From Pseudomonas sp. Irchel s3b2 (GTDB taxonomy: Bacteria > Pseudomonadota > Gammaproteobacteria > Pseudomonadales > Pseudomonadaceae): DNA of 64,000 nucleotides. Both the position numbers and the translations under genes were made by a program. Position 1 is the stretch's first letter, and every line of letters starts with the position of its first letter. The notes beneath the pieces were generated by a model. It saw only the letters and a program-made list of their open reading frames with translations. It was not told the origin of the DNA and did not search any database. Positions 45,476 to 54,865 of this stretch are shown piece by piece. Location of the stretch: NCBI RefSeq assembly GCF_900187445.1, contig NZ_FYEB01000005.1, positions 310,001-374,000 of the forward strand, read 5' to 3'.

Positions 45476-46133
45476 CTACAGCTTCCAATGGCGCTCAGCG
45501 CTGCGCGCCCTGCCGGACATGCTTGCCGGTGCCGTCGTCACTTTCGAGACCGCGGCGCTGTCGATGATCTTCGGCGTGCTGATCGCCCTGGCCCTGACCG
45601 TGATGCGCGAAAGCAAAAACCCATTGTTGCGCGGCATCGGCAACGGCTGGGTATCGATCGCGCGCAACACCCCGTCGCTGTTCCAGATCTACGTCCTCTA
45701 CTTCGGCCTCGGCTCGCTGGGCATGCATGTCAGCTCATGGCTCGCCCTGCTGGCCGGGATCACCTTCAACAATGCCGGGTATCTGGCGGAGAACTTTCGC
45801 GGTGGCCTCAAGGCTGTACCGGACACTCAAGTGCGCGCCGCACGTTCGCTGGGCATGAGTGCCTTCCAGGCCTACCGCATGATCATCGTCCCGCAGCTGC
45901 TGCGGATCGTCTTCTACCCGCTGACTAATCAAATGGTCTGGGCGGTGCTGATGACGTCGCTGGGGGTGATCGTCGGGCTGAACAATGACCTGACCGGCGT
46001 GACCCAGGACTACAACGTCAAAACGTTCCGCACCTTCGAGTTCTTCGCCATTGCAGCGGTGCTGTATTACCTGATTGCCAAGGCGATCGTCGCGGCAGCC
46101 CGGCTGATGGCCTGGCGGTTGTTCCGTTACTGA
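45468..46133 (+). CDS. amino-acid ABC transporter permease (first subunit)
   Basis: This 221-residue inner-membrane permease of the HisM/HisQ type has five helices and the EAA loop: FRGGLKAVPDTQVRAARSLG followed by MSAFQAYRMIIVPQLLR. The start ATG 45468 gives the usual N-terminus (FDYSFQWRSALRALPDML); a frame from 45390 lies inside the dehydratase gene. It pairs with the next permease and the ATPase. Confidence 0.92.
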   Translation: MFDYSFQWRSALRALPDMLAGAVVTFETAALSMIFGVLIALALTVMRESKNPLLRGIGNGWVSIARNTPSLFQIYVLYFGLGSLGMHVSSWLALLAGITFNNAGYLAENFRGGLKAVPDTQVRAARSLGMSAFQAYRMIIVPQLLRIVFYPLTNQMVWAVLMTSLGVIVGLNNDLTGVTQDYNVKTFRTFEFFAIAAVLYYLIAKAIVAAARLMAWRLFRY

Positions 46134-46143
46134 GGAGTCGTCC

Positions 46144-46794
46144 ATGTTTAATACCGGGTTTTCCTCCAATGACCTGTTGTTCCTGCTCAATGGCGCCTGG
46201 GTCACGCTGCAACTGACGTTCTGGTCGATCATGCTCGGCTCCCTGGCCGGTCTGCTCTTCGGCTTGCTGCGGGCCTTGTTGCCACGGGCCAGTTTGCCCC
46301 TCGCCTGGGTGCTGGACGTGTTTCGCAGCGTGCCGTTGCTGATCCAGTTCGTGCTGTTCAACTCGCTCAAAAGCATCGTCGGTTTGAACATCAGTGCCTT
46401 CAGCGTCGGCTGCATTGTGCTGGGGGTTTACGCCGCCGCGTACTTCACCGAGATCGTACGCGCTGGTGTGTTGTCGGTGCCGTTCACCCTGCGTCGGGCC
46501 AGTCGCTCGCTGGGCCTGAGCTTCCTGCAGGACCTGCGCTGGATCGTCCTGCCGATGGCCACCCGGGTGGCTTTTCCGGGCTGGCTGAACCTGGTGCTCG
46601 GCGTGATGAAAGACACCGCGCTGGTGATGTGGATCGGCATCGTCGAACTGCTGCGCGCCTCGCAAACCATCGTCACCCGCATCCAGGAACCGTTGCTGGT
46701 GCTGTGCATCGCGGGCCTTATTTACTACGTCATGAGCCTGGTGGTCGCACGCCTGGGCGCTCGTCTGGAAAGAAGGTGGCAAGAAAATGATTGA
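46144..46794 (+). CDS. amino-acid ABC transporter permease (second subunit)
   Basis: This 216-residue permease has five helices and the family start WVTLQLTFWSIMLGSLAGLL, VFRSVPLLIQFVLF and the EAA-like loop VPFTLRRASRSLGLSFLQDL then RWIVLPMATRVAFPG. It overlaps the ATPase gene by 8 bases. Confidence 0.92.
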   Translation: MFNTGFSSNDLLFLLNGAWVTLQLTFWSIMLGSLAGLLFGLLRALLPRASLPLAWVLDVFRSVPLLIQFVLFNSLKSIVGLNISAFSVGCIVLGVYAAAYFTEIVRAGVLSVPFTLRRASRSLGLSFLQDLRWIVLPMATRVAFPGWLNLVLGVMKDTALVMWIGIVELLRASQTIVTRIQEPLLVLCIAGLIYYVMSLVVARLGARLERRWQEND

Positions 46795-47509
46795 GATCGA
46801 CAACGTACATAAATCCTTCGGCGACCTCGCCGTGGTCAAGGGTGTCAGCCTGACGGTAAACAAGGGCGAGGTGGTGTCGATCATCGGCGGCTCGGGCTCC
46901 GGCAAATCGACCCTGCTGATGTGCATCAACGGCCTGGAACCGATCCAGAAAGGCAGCATTCGCGTTGACGGCGTCGAGGTTCACGACAGCGCCACCGACC
47001 TCAATCGCTTGCGGCAGAAAATCGGCATCGTGTTCCAGCAATGGAATGCCTTCCCGCACCTGACGGTGCTGGAAAACGTGATGCTGGCGCCGCGCAAAGT
47101 GCTGGGCAAAAGCAAGTGCGACGCCGAGGAGCTGGCGGTGCAGCAACTCACCCATGTGGGCCTTGCCGACAAGCTCAAGACCTTCCCCGGCAAGTTGTCC
47201 GGCGGTCAGCAACAACGCATGGCCATCGCTCGCGCCTTGGCCATGTCGCCGGACTACATGCTGTTCGACGAAGCCACGTCGGCCCTCGATCCGCAATTGG
47301 TCGGCGAGGTGCTGGACACCATGCGCATGCTCGCCGAAGACGGCATGACCATGGTGCTGGTGACCCACGAAATCCGCTTTGCCCGCGATGTATCCGACCG
47401 CGTGGCGTTCTTTCGCAATGGCCTGGTGCACGAGATCGGCTCGCCGGATCAGGTGATTGGTAATCCGGTGCATGCGGAAACGGCGGCGTTTCTGAAATCG
47501 GTGAAATAA
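46787..47509 (+). CDS. amino-acid ABC transporter ATP-binding protein
   Basis: This 240-residue ATPase of the GlnQ/HisP type has Walker A GGSGSGKSTL, Q-loop FQQWNAFPHL, signature LSGGQQQRMAIARAL, Walker B YMLFDEATSAL and the switch His in VLVTHEI. It completes the binding-protein/two-permease/ATPase uptake system. A REP pair starts 6 bases after the stop and probably marks the operon's 3' end. Confidence 0.95.
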   Translation: MIEIDNVHKSFGDLAVVKGVSLTVNKGEVVSIIGGSGSGKSTLLMCINGLEPIQKGSIRVDGVEVHDSATDLNRLRQKIGIVFQQWNAFPHLTVLENVMLAPRKVLGKSKCDAEELAVQQLTHVGLADKLKTFPGKLSGGQQQRMAIARALAMSPDYMLFDEATSALDPQLVGEVLDTMRMLAEDGMTMVLVTHEIRFARDVSDRVAFFRNGLVHEIGSPDQVIGNPVHAETAAFLKSVK

Positions 47510-47514
47510 CTGAT

Positions 47515-47618
47515 GGCCCCTTCGCGGGCAAGCCTCGCTCCTACAGGGTTGGTGGTGTACGCAAAATCGGTGACCGCCACAGATAAATGTAGGAGCGAGG
47601 CTTGCCCGCGAAGGGGCC
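47515..47618. repeat. REP inverted pair
   Basis: A 30-bp perfect inverted repeat (left arm 47515-47544, right arm 47589-47618; GTAGGAGCGAGGCTTGCCCG core) lies between the ATPase gene and the next gene. Confidence 0.88.
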
Positions 47619-47644
47619 CGCACAAACAAAACAAGGAGCAGGCA

Positions 47645-48673
47645 ATGCGCTCATCGAAAGTGATTCATGTAGTCAGCTGTCATGCCGAAGGCGAAGTCGG
47701 TGACGTGATCGTCGGGGGTGTCGCACCACCACCGGGCGCCACTGTGTGGGAGCAATCGCGCTGGATTGCCAAGGATCAGACACTGCGCGACTTCGTGCTC
47801 AACGAGCCGCGCGGCGGCGTGTTCCGCCACGTCAATCTGCTGGTGCCGGCCAAGGACCCTAGGGCGCAGATGGCCTGGATCATCATGGAACCGGCGGACA
47901 CGCCACCGATGTCCGGCTCCAATTCGCTGTGCGTCGCCACCGTGCTGCTGGACAGCGGCATTCTGCCGATGACCGAACCGCAAACCCGACTGGTGCTCGA
48001 AGCGCCCGGCGGCCTGATCGAGGCCGTGGCCGACTGCCGTGATGGCAAGGTCGAGCGGGTAGAAATCAAGAACGTGCCCTCCTTCGCTGACCGCCTCGAC
48101 GCCTGGATCGAAGTCGAAGGCCTCGGCTCGTTGCAGGTCGACACCGCGTATGGCGGCGACAGTTTTGTCATCGCCGACGCCAAGGGGCTGGGCTTTTCCA
48201 TTCGTCCTGATGAGGCTGCCGACCTGGTGGCGGTCGGGCTGAAAATCACTCGCGCGGCCAATGAACAATTGGGCTTCGTCCATCCACTGAACCCCGAGTG
48301 GTCACATATATCCTTCTGCCAGATTGCCGCGCCCATCGTCGTTGAGAACGGCATCGCCACTGGCGCCAATGCAGTGGTGATTCAACCCGGCAAGATCGAC
48401 CGCTCGCCCACCGGCACTGGCTGCTCGGCACGCATGGCGGTGCTGCAGGCCAAGGGACTGATGCAGGTGGGCGAGCGCTTTATTGGGCGTTCGATCATCG
48501 GTTCCGAATTCCACTGCCGCATCGATTCCCTGACCGAAGTGGCCGGACGCCCGGCGATCTACCCATGCATTTCCGGCCGGGCCTGGATCACCGGCACCCA
48601 CCAATTGCTGCTCGACCCGAGCGATCCGTGGCCACAGGGCTATCGCCTGTCAGACACCTGGCCGGGTGCCTGA
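47645..48673 (+). CDS. proline racemase-family protein with Ser/Thr active site (probable hydroxyproline dehydratase or variant)
   Basis: This 342-residue protein has the proline racemase fold, starting [20 protein letters not shown]. The first catalytic position is Ser90 ([10 protein letters not shown]; Cys88 in the epimerase of this cluster) and the second is Thr256 ([11 protein letters not shown]; Cys236 there). Racemases and epimerases need two Cys, trans-3-hydroxyproline dehydratases keep Cys and have Thr at the second site, so a Ser/Thr pair is unusual. Start ATG 47645 follows AAGGAG at a good distance; the frame from 47513 runs through a REP and was rejected. The function should be near 3-hydroxyproline or hydroxyproline-derivative chemistry, but the exact reaction is not clear. 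Confidence 0.85.
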   Translation: MRSSKVIHVVSCHAEGEVGDVIVGGVAPPPGATVWEQSRWIAKDQTLRDFVLNEPRGGVFRHVNLLVPAKDPRAQMAWIIMEPADTPPMSGSNSLCVATVLLDSGILPMTEPQTRLVLEAPGGLIEAVADCRDGKVERVEIKNVPSFADRLDAWIEVEGLGSLQVDTAYGGDSFVIADAKGLGFSIRPDEAADLVAVGLKITRAANEQLGFVHPLNPEWSHISFCQIAAPIVVENGIATGANAVVIQPGKIDRSPTGTGCSARMAVLQAKGLMQVGERFIGRSIIGSEFHCRIDSLTEVAGRPAIYPCISGRAWITGTHQLLLDPSDPWPQGYRLSDTWPGA

Positions 48674-48747
48674 AACTCGCCCAGACCAACGGTTACCAAA
48701 ACCCCTGACTAATTGAAAAAAACACTAGCCGAGTCATTGGCATTTAA

Positions 48748-48764
48748 AATATCGTATACGAAAT
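48748..48764 (+). promoter_or_regulatory. GntR operator (copy 2)
   Basis: AATATCGTATACGAAAT, identical over 17 bases to copy 1 at 42807. It lies 24 bases before the deaminase start. Confidence 0.75.
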
Positions 48765-48788
48765 ACAATTGACGAACCGGAGGCAACA

Positions 48789-49706
48789 ATGAGCAAGCGT
48801 ATTAACTGGAGTGGCGTCTTCCCCGCGGTGACCACTCAATTCAACGATGACTTCACCATCAACCTGGAAAAAACCCATCAGGTGATTTCCAACGTGATCC
48901 GTGATGGCGTATCAGGCCTGGTGGTGTGCGGTTCGGTGGGGGAAAACACCTCATTGACCGCCGAAGAAAAAATCGCCGTGACCGAAGTCGCGGTCGACGC
49001 CTCCCGGGGCCGCGTGCCAGTGATCTGCGGTGTGGCCGAGTTCACCAGCGTGCAAGCGGCCAAGGTCGCCAATGCTGTGCGCCGGGTCGGCGTCGACGGC
49101 GTGATGCTGATGCCGGCGCTGGTCTACGGCTCCAAGCCGTTCGAGACTGCCGAGCACTACCGCTACGTGGCGAAAAATGCCGACGTACCGCTGATGGTCT
49201 ACAACAATCCGCCGATCTACAAAAACGACGTCACCCCGGACATCCTGATTTCCCTGGCTGACTGCGACAACGTGGTGTGCTTCAAGGATTCGTCCGGCGA
49301 TACCCGTCGTTTCATCGACGTGCGCAATGAAGTCGGCGACCGTTTCGTGCTGTTCGCAGGTCTCGACGACGTGGTGCTGGAAAGCATCGCGGTGGGTGCC
49401 GAAGGCTGGGTCTCGGGCATGTCCAACGTGTTCCCGAAAGAAGGCGAAACCATCTTCCGCCTGGCCAAGGCCGGTCGCTTCGCCGAAGCCATGCCGATCT
49501 ACGAATGGCTGATGCCGATCCTGCACCTCGATGCCCGTGCCGACCTGGTGCAATGCATCAAGCTCTGTGAAGCCATCGCCGGTCGCGGCAGCGCGCTGAC
49601 CCGTCCGCCACGCCTGGCACTGCCGGAAGCCGATCGAGTGTTCGTCGAGCAGATCATGGCCAAGGCCCTGGCTAACCGTCCGGAGTTGCCAGACGTCGGT
49701 CTCTGA
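48789..49706 (+). CDS. 1-pyrroline-4-hydroxy-2-carboxylate deaminase (DHDPS family)
   Basis: This enzyme deaminates and dehydrates the product of D-hydroxyproline dehydrogenase to alpha-ketoglutaric semialdehyde. The 305-residue protein is a DapA-family barrel: [40 protein letters not shown], Schiff-base Lys166 in [10 protein letters not shown] and Tyr138 in LMVYNNPP. DapA itself has a different N-terminal pattern, and the neighbours support the hydroxyproline role. Its upstream region carries an exact GntR operator. RBS GGAGG lies 7 bases before the ATG. Confidence 0.92.
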   Translation: MSKRINWSGVFPAVTTQFNDDFTINLEKTHQVISNVIRDGVSGLVVCGSVGENTSLTAEEKIAVTEVAVDASRGRVPVICGVAEFTSVQAAKVANAVRRVGVDGVMLMPALVYGSKPFETAEHYRYVAKNADVPLMVYNNPPIYKNDVTPDILISLADCDNVVCFKDSSGDTRRFIDVRNEVGDRFVLFAGLDDVVLESIAVGAEGWVSGMSNVFPKEGETIFRLAKAGRFAEAMPIYEWLMPILHLDARADLVQCIKLCEAIAGRGSALTRPPRLALPEADRVFVEQIMAKALANRPELPDVGL

Positions 49707-49777
49707 GTGATTGCCGGGCGGGTCTTTGCGGACCCGGCCCGGCTGCCTGTTCTTGCGCCTCTACAGGAAACGCCAGC

Positions 49778-51172
49778 ATGTCCAATCCTCTACACACGCA
49801 AAGCGCAACCACCCCCTCGGGACTCAAACGCGTAGTGGCCGCCGCCATGGCCGGCACCGTCGCCGAGTGGTATGAATTCTTTCTCTACGGCACCGCCTCG
49901 GCACTGGTCTTCGGCCAGTTGTTCTTCCGCCAGACCGACAGCCCCATCGACGGCATCATCGCCGCCTTCGCCCTGTACGCGGTCGGCTTTCTCGCTCGTC
50001 CATTGGGCGGTCTGGTGTTCGGTCACTACGGTGACAAATTCGGCCGCAAACGCCTGCTGCAACTGAGCCTGGTGGTGGTCGGCATCACCACTTTTCTGAT
50101 GGGATGCCTGCCCGGCTTCGACAGCATCGGCTATGCCGCGCCAGTGCTATTGGTGTTGTTGCGGCTGATCCAGGGCTTTGCCTTTGGTGGCGAATGGGGC
50201 GGCGCGATTCTGCTGGTGTCCGAACACTGCCCCGACAACCGTCGCGGCTTCTGGGCCAGTTGGCCGCAAGCCGGTGTGCCGGCCGGCAACCTGGTGGCCA
50301 CGGTCGCGCTGTTGCTGTTGTCGTCGAACCTGCCGGAGGAACAATTCCTCGCCTGGGGCTGGCGCGTGGCGTTCTGGTTCTCGGCGGTGGTGGTGCTGAT
50401 CGGCTATTGGATTCGCACCAGCGTCGATGACGCGCCGATCTTCAAACAAGCCCAGGCCCGTCAAGCGCAGACCAAGCAGCAACAGCTGGGCGTGGTCGAA
50501 GTGCTGCGTCATCACTGGCGCGCTGTGCTGGTGGGGATCGGCGCACGCTTTGCCGAGAACATTCTCTATTACACCGTGGTCACCTTTTCGATCACCTACC
50601 TGAAACTGGTGGTGCACAAGGACACCTCGGAAATTCTGCTGCTGATGTTCGGCGCGCACTTGGTGCACTTCTTCCTGATTCCGTTGATGGGCTATCTGTC
50701 GGATATCGTCGGGCGCAAACCGATCTACCTGACCGGCGCGGTGCTCACTGCGTTCTGGGGCTTTATCGGTTTCCCGATGATGGACACCGGCAACAACTGG
50801 CTGATCATGGCGGCGATCATTCTGGGCCTGGGCATCGAGTCGATGACCTATGCGCCCTACTCGGCGCTGATGGCCGAAATGTTCCCGACCCATGTGCGCT
50901 ACACCGCACTTTCACTGTGCTACCAGGTAGCGCCGATTTTCGCCGGTTCCCTGGCTCCGCTAATCGCCATCACCTTGCTCAACAAATATCACAGCTCGAC
51001 ACCCATCGCCTGGTATCTGGTTGGCGCCGCGTTGATTTCCATCGTGGCCGTCGGCCTGACCCGGGAAACCCGTGGCAAGTCGTTGCATCAGGTGGATGCC
51101 GAATCTGCCGCGCGTATTGCTGCCCTCGATAGCGCCGCGCCGGCCACACGCCGGGGTGATTCATTGGCCTGA
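49778..51172 (+). CDS. MHS-family MFS transporter
   Basis: This 464-residue transporter belongs to the metabolite:H+ symporter (ProP/ShiA/KgtP) group. It has twelve helices and the family marks [20 protein letters not shown], the loop [29 protein letters not shown] and the R-x-x-x-G-R/K-type loop [11 protein letters not shown]. It may take up hydroxyproline, a related betaine or a pathway acid; choice not possible by sequence. It lies between deaminase and aldehyde dehydrogenase genes, so probably one operon. Gives the cluster two separate uptake systems. Confidence 0.9.
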   Translation: MSNPLHTQSATTPSGLKRVVAAAMAGTVAEWYEFFLYGTASALVFGQLFFRQTDSPIDGIIAAFALYAVGFLARPLGGLVFGHYGDKFGRKRLLQLSLVVVGITTFLMGCLPGFDSIGYAAPVLLVLLRLIQGFAFGGEWGGAILLVSEHCPDNRRGFWASWPQAGVPAGNLVATVALLLLSSNLPEEQFLAWGWRVAFWFSAVVVLIGYWIRTSVDDAPIFKQAQARQAQTKQQQLGVVEVLRHHWRAVLVGIGARFAENILYYTVVTFSITYLKLVVHKDTSEILLLMFGAHLVHFFLIPLMGYLSDIVGRKPIYLTGAVLTAFWGFIGFPMMDTGNNWLIMAAIILGLGIESMTYAPYSALMAEMFPTHVRYTALSLCYQVAPIFAGSLAPLIAITLLNKYHSSTPIAWYLVGAALISIVAVGLTRETRGKSLHQVDAESAARIAALDSAAPATRRGDSLA

Positions 51173-51183
51173 GCTCAATACCT

Positions 51184-51288
51184 GTAGGAGCGAGCGGTGC
51201 GGCGATCCGACTTGCCCGCGAAGGCGCCATCACATTCAACATCGATGTCGACTGACACACCGCCTTCGCGGGCAAGCCTCGCTCCTAC
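51184..51288. repeat. REP pair with a ~16-bp insertion in the left arm
   Basis: The left arm GTAGGAGCGAG is interrupted by CGGTGCGGCGATCCGA before CTTGCCCGCGAAGGCG; the right arm is intact and ends at 51288. The spacer resembles that of the REP at 52917. Confidence 0.8.
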
Positions 51289-51321
51289 AAGGACCTCACT
51301 TTTTTTTGACAGGAGTTTTCC

Positions 51322-52902
51322 ATGCCCGAGATCATCGGCCACAACTACATCGGCGGTGCTCGCAGCGCCGTTGGCAGCATCACCCTGCACAGCCACGACG
51401 CCAGTACCGGCGAAGCACTGCCCTTCTCTTTCATGCAAGCCACCGCTGAAGAAGTGGACGCCGCCGCTCAGGCCGCTGCTGCCGCTTACCCGGCCTTTCG
51501 CAACTTGCCGGCAACTCGCCGTGCAGAATTTCTTGAAGCCATTGCTGCGCAACTGGATGCCCTGGATGACGAATTCATCAACCGGGTCACCCGCGAAACC
51601 GCGCTGCCGACCGGACGCATTCAAGGCGAACGCAGCCGTACCAGCAACCAAATGCGTCTGTTCGCTCAGGTTCTACGCCGGGGCGATTTCTATGGTGCGC
51701 GCATCGACCGCGCCTTGCCCGAACGTCAGCCATTGCCACGGGTCGACCTGCGCCAATACCGGATCGGCGTCGGTCCGGTGGCCGTGTTCGGCGCCAGTAA
51801 TTTCCCGCTGGCCTTTTCCACTGCCGGCGGTGACACCGCTGCTGCCCTGGCCGCCGGTTGCCCGGTGGTATTCAAGGCCCACAGCGGACACATGGCGACC
51901 GCCGAACGCGTGGCCAATGCAATCATCCGCGCCGCCGAGCAAACCGACATGCCCAAAGGTGTGTTCAACATGATCTACGGCGCGGGTGTCGGTGAAGCGC
52001 TGCTCAAGCATCCGGCGATCCAGGCCGTCGGTTTCACCGGCTCGCTAAAAGGCGGTCGCGCCCTCTGTGACATGGCCGCCGCCCGGCCACAACCGATCCC
52101 GGTGTTCGCCGAAATGAGCAGCATCAACCCGGTGCTAATACTGCCTGAAGCCCTGCTTGTGCGTGGCGAGAAAATCGCTGGTGAACTGGTGGCGTCGGTG
52201 GTCCAGGGTTGCGGTCAGTTCTGTACCAATCCGGGATTGGTGATCGGTATGCGCTCACCCCAGTTCAGCACTTTCATCGCGCGGCTCAGTGCCTTGATGG
52301 CCGAACAACCGGCGCAAACCATGCTCAACGCCGGCACCCTCGGCAGCTATGAAAAAGGCGTGCAGGCCTTGCTCGACCATCCAGGAATAATCCGCCTGGC
52401 AGGCCACGATCAGCACGGTAATCAAGCGCGGCCGCAACTGTTCAAGGCCGATGTCAGTCTGTTGTTCAAGGGTGATCCGCTGTTGCAGGAAGAAGTGTTC
52501 GGCCCGACCACCCTCATCGTCGAAGTGGCCGATGAGGCCGAGTTGCGACAAGCACTGAACAGTTTGCACGGTCAACTCACCGCCACGTTGATTGGCGAAG
52601 CACAGGACCTGAAGGAACACGCCGATCTGCTGATACTGCTGGAACAAAAGGTCGGCCGGGTGCTGTTCAACGGCTATCCCACCGGCGTCGAAGTGTGCGA
52701 TGCCATGGTGCATGGCGGACCCTATCCGGCGACCTCCGACGCCCGTGGCACTTCGGTCGGCAGCCTGGCCATCGAACGCTTCCTGCGCCCGGTATGCTAC
52801 CAAAACTGCCCGGACTCCTTGTTGCCCGACGCCCTGAAAAACGCCAACCCGCTGGGCATAGCGCGACTGGTTGATGGCAACATCCACCGCGAACCGGTTT
52901 AA
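51322..52902 (+). CDS. alpha-ketoglutaric semialdehyde dehydrogenase (aldehyde dehydrogenase)
   Basis: This enzyme oxidises 2,5-dioxovalerate to 2-oxoglutarate, the final step that feeds hydroxyproline carbon into the TCA cycle. The 526-residue protein has the NADP site VFGASNFPLAFSTAGGDTAA, KAHSGHMATAERVA, catalytic Glu264 (VFAEMSSINP) and nucleophile Cys301 (GCGQFCTNPGLV). The family length is about 525. Start ATG 51322 has AGGAG. Flanked by REP pairs on both sides, and last gene of the deaminase-transporter group. Confidence 0.94.
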   Translation: MPEIIGHNYIGGARSAVGSITLHSHDASTGEALPFSFMQATAEEVDAAAQAAAAAYPAFRNLPATRRAEFLEAIAAQLDALDDEFINRVTRETALPTGRIQGERSRTSNQMRLFAQVLRRGDFYGARIDRALPERQPLPRVDLRQYRIGVGPVAVFGASNFPLAFSTAGGDTAAALAAGCPVVFKAHSGHMATAERVANAIIRAAEQTDMPKGVFNMIYGAGVGEALLKHPAIQAVGFTGSLKGGRALCDMAAARPQPIPVFAEMSSINPVLILPEALLVRGEKIAGELVASVVQGCGQFCTNPGLVIGMRSPQFSTFIARLSALMAEQPAQTMLNAGTLGSYEKGVQALLDHPGIIRLAGHDQHGNQARPQLFKADVSLLFKGDPLLQEEVFGPTTLIVEVADEAELRQALNSLHGQLTATLIGEAQDLKEHADLLILLEQKVGRVLFNGYPTGVEVCDAMVHGGPYPATSDARGTSVGSLAIERFLRPVCYQNCPDSLLPDALKNANPLGIARLVDGNIHREPV

Positions 52903-52916
52903 CAACACGATCTCCT

Positions 52917-53006
52917 GTAGGAGCGAGGCTTGCCCGCGAATGGGGCCTGACATTCAGCATTGATGTCGCCTGACACAACGCCTTCGCGGGCAAGCCTCGC
53001 TCCTAC
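52917..53006. repeat. REP inverted pair
   Basis: GTAGGAGCGAGGCTTGCCCG opens at 52917 and its complement closes at 53006. It separates the rightward dehydrogenase gene from the leftward Ldh gene. Confidence 0.87.
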
Positions 53007-53022
53007 AGGATTTTTATCGCAT

Positions 53023-54030
53023 TCAAGTCAGCAGTGCTTTCAGGTCGTTGTATAACGCCTCAGGAATCTGCACCCCCTCCACCAGACTGCGTGCCCGCGC
53101 CGCATAACGCCGTTGCGACGGCAAGCGGGCGCCCTGCCCTTCAATGCCCTGAAACAACACCTCGGCCCGAGCCAAATGTTCCTCAGTGGCCGCCCCCAGA
53201 AAACGTCGCGGATCCAGCGCGATGATCAACTCGCCATGGTACGGCGACGACTTGCTGCCCGCGTCATAGGCCAGCGATTCGGCACTGGTCAAATCACCAA
53301 TCAAAGGCCCGGCGATCAACTCCACCATCACTGCCAGCGCCGACCCTTTGTGCCCACCGAATGTCAGCATCGCGCCGCCGTCGAGCACCACATTGGCATC
53401 GGTGCTCGGCCGGCCTTCAGCGTCCACACCCCACCCCTCGGGAATCGCCTTGCCGGCACGCCGATGCAACTCGATATCACCACGGGCAATCGCACTGGTG
53501 GCGAAGTCGAACACAAACGGATCCTGCCCCGCCCGCGGCCAGCCAAAGGCAATGGGATTGGTGCCGAACACCGGCACGCGTCCCCCGGCGGGTGCCACCC
53601 AGGCATGACTCGGATTACACGCCAGCGCCACCAACCCGGCCGCGGTCAACTGCTCGATCTCCACCCACAGCGCCGAGAAATGCACACAGCGATTGATCGC
53701 CAACGCCGCAATCCCGTTGGCCCGGGTTTTCTCCGCCAGCAACCCAAGTCCCGCCTGAAACGCCAATTGCGAGAAACCACCACCGGCATCCACCCGCACG
53801 ATCGACGGCGCCTGGTCGATCACCTGCGGTTCGGCATCGGCCGACACCTTGCCGGCCCGCAGGGAATTCACGCAGCCCAGAATCCGGTACAAACCGTGGG
53901 AGGCACAGCCATCGCGCTCGCCGGCGATCACCGTCGCCGCCACCGCTTGCGTGTGGGCCAGATTAAAACCGTTGCGCAACAGGATCGATTCGGCCAGCTC
54001 GCGGGCTTCGATCAAGGTAAGTCGGATCAT
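53023..54030 (-). CDS. Ldh-family 1-pyrroline-2-carboxylate reductase (DpkA/LhpD-like)
   Basis: This protein is an NAD(P)H-dependent imine reductase of the malate/L-lactate dehydrogenase (Ldh_2) family. It fits reduction of 1-pyrroline-2-carboxylate to L-proline after 3-hydroxyproline dehydration. The 335 residues (start ATG 54030, 6 bases after AAGGAG) include the family marks GERDGCASHGLYRI (His), FSALWVEIEQLTAAGLVALA and SHAWVAPAGGRVPVFGTNPI then AFGWPRAGQDPFVFDFATSA, and TFGGHKGSALAVMVELIAG. A start at 54072 would put the ribosome site in the coding region. It is divergent from ohr. Confidence 0.88.
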   Translation of the reverse strand: MIRLTLIEARELAESILLRNGFNLAHTQAVAATVIAGERDGCASHGLYRILGCVNSLRAGKVSADAEPQVIDQAPSIVRVDAGGGFSQLAFQAGLGLLAEKTRANGIAALAINRCVHFSALWVEIEQLTAAGLVALACNPSHAWVAPAGGRVPVFGTNPIAFGWPRAGQDPFVFDFATSAIARGDIELHRRAGKAIPEGWGVDAEGRPSTDANVVLDGGAMLTFGGHKGSALAVMVELIAGPLIGDLTSAESLAYDAGSKSSPYHGELIIALDPRRFLGAATEEHLARAEVLFQGIEGQGARLPSQRRYAARARSLVEGVQIPEALYNDLKALLT

Positions 54031-54216
54031 GGTCATCTCCTTGGACAGACCGTCCAGACTGGACCAGTCCAAGGCTCACGGCTTGATCGCTTTAGGTCAG
54101 GTTGATGACGAATTCGGCATATCGTTGAAACGGTCGACGTTGTGTGGCCGCACCACTCGTCGGCAGGCGCAACGTGATCAATTGACATCGATGGGTGTCT
54201 GCGCAATTATTATTAC

Positions 54217-54246
54217 ATCGCATACGATACAAACGTATACGATACA
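54217..54246. promoter_or_regulatory. tandem 13-bp repeats between the Ldh gene and ohr
   Basis: CGCATACGATACA and CGTATACGATACA lie almost head to tail (about 54220-54246). ATCGCATACG (54217-54226) recurs exactly upstream of ohrR at 54866, suggesting an OhrR operator; the minus strand also contains TATCGTATACG, the core of the GntR site. Confidence 0.5.
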
Positions 54247-54282
54247 TAAGTCACATCTTTTGAAACGTTGAGGATCCACCCC

Positions 54283-54735
54283 ATGAGCAAGATCGAAAAA
54301 GTACTGGCCACCGGCAAAACTCACACCACCGTTAGCGCCGCTGGCAATACTTCGCGGGGCCATAACGGCAGCCTCGACATCCAGCTCTCGTCGCCTGGGA
54401 ACGCGAAACTGGCGCACGAGTTCAAAGCCATTGCACCGCACCCAACCGCAGAGCAGCTGTTCGCCGGTGCCTGGTCGGCCTGCTACACCGCCGCCGTCGG
54501 GCTGGTGGCCAATGAAATGAATGTGGTGCTGCCGTCTGATTTGTCAGTCGACATTGAAGTCGATCTGGGTCAGACCGGGCCGGCGTACTTCCTCCAAGCT
54601 CGATTGACGCTGCGCGTGCCGGGTCTGGCGCACGACATTGCAACAACGCTGGCGCACACCGCAGATCAAATCTGCCCGTACTCGAAAGCGACGCGGGGTA
54701 ACATCGACGTGGCCTTGAACGTCCTCACGGCTTGA
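54283..54735 (+). CDS. ohr: organic hydroperoxide reductase Ohr
   Basis: Ohr detoxifies organic (fatty-acid) hydroperoxides with lipoylated proteins as reductant. The 150-residue OsmC/Ohr-fold protein keeps the two redox cysteines: Cys67 in WSACYTAAV and Cys131 in ICPYSKATRGNIDV, the last being the Ohr signature end. ATG 54283 follows a weak GAGG and is preferred over an upstream in-frame start at 54268. It is followed by its regulator and shares the ATCGCATACG motif. Confidence 0.9.
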   Translation: MSKIEKVLATGKTHTTVSAAGNTSRGHNGSLDIQLSSPGNAKLAHEFKAIAPHPTAEQLFAGAWSACYTAAVGLVANEMNVVLPSDLSVDIEVDLGQTGPAYFLQARLTLRVPGLAHDIATTLAHTADQICPYSKATRGNIDVALNVLTA

Positions 54736-54865
54736 CGCACCGAGTCGCGTTGATACACCACATATGTCGCATGCGCTTTAAGCGCATGCGAATAAGAAAC
54801 CAGCCAGGCCTATTTCCTCCAGGCCCGGCTGAACCCCAGTCGACAGTCAGAGCTGTTCCGATACA

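Noticed and set aside
28981..53006. Repeated palindromes that could suggest a CRISPR array
   Set aside because: Copies are scattered at gene ends, occur as inverted pairs and have no regular spacers or cas genes; they are REP elements.
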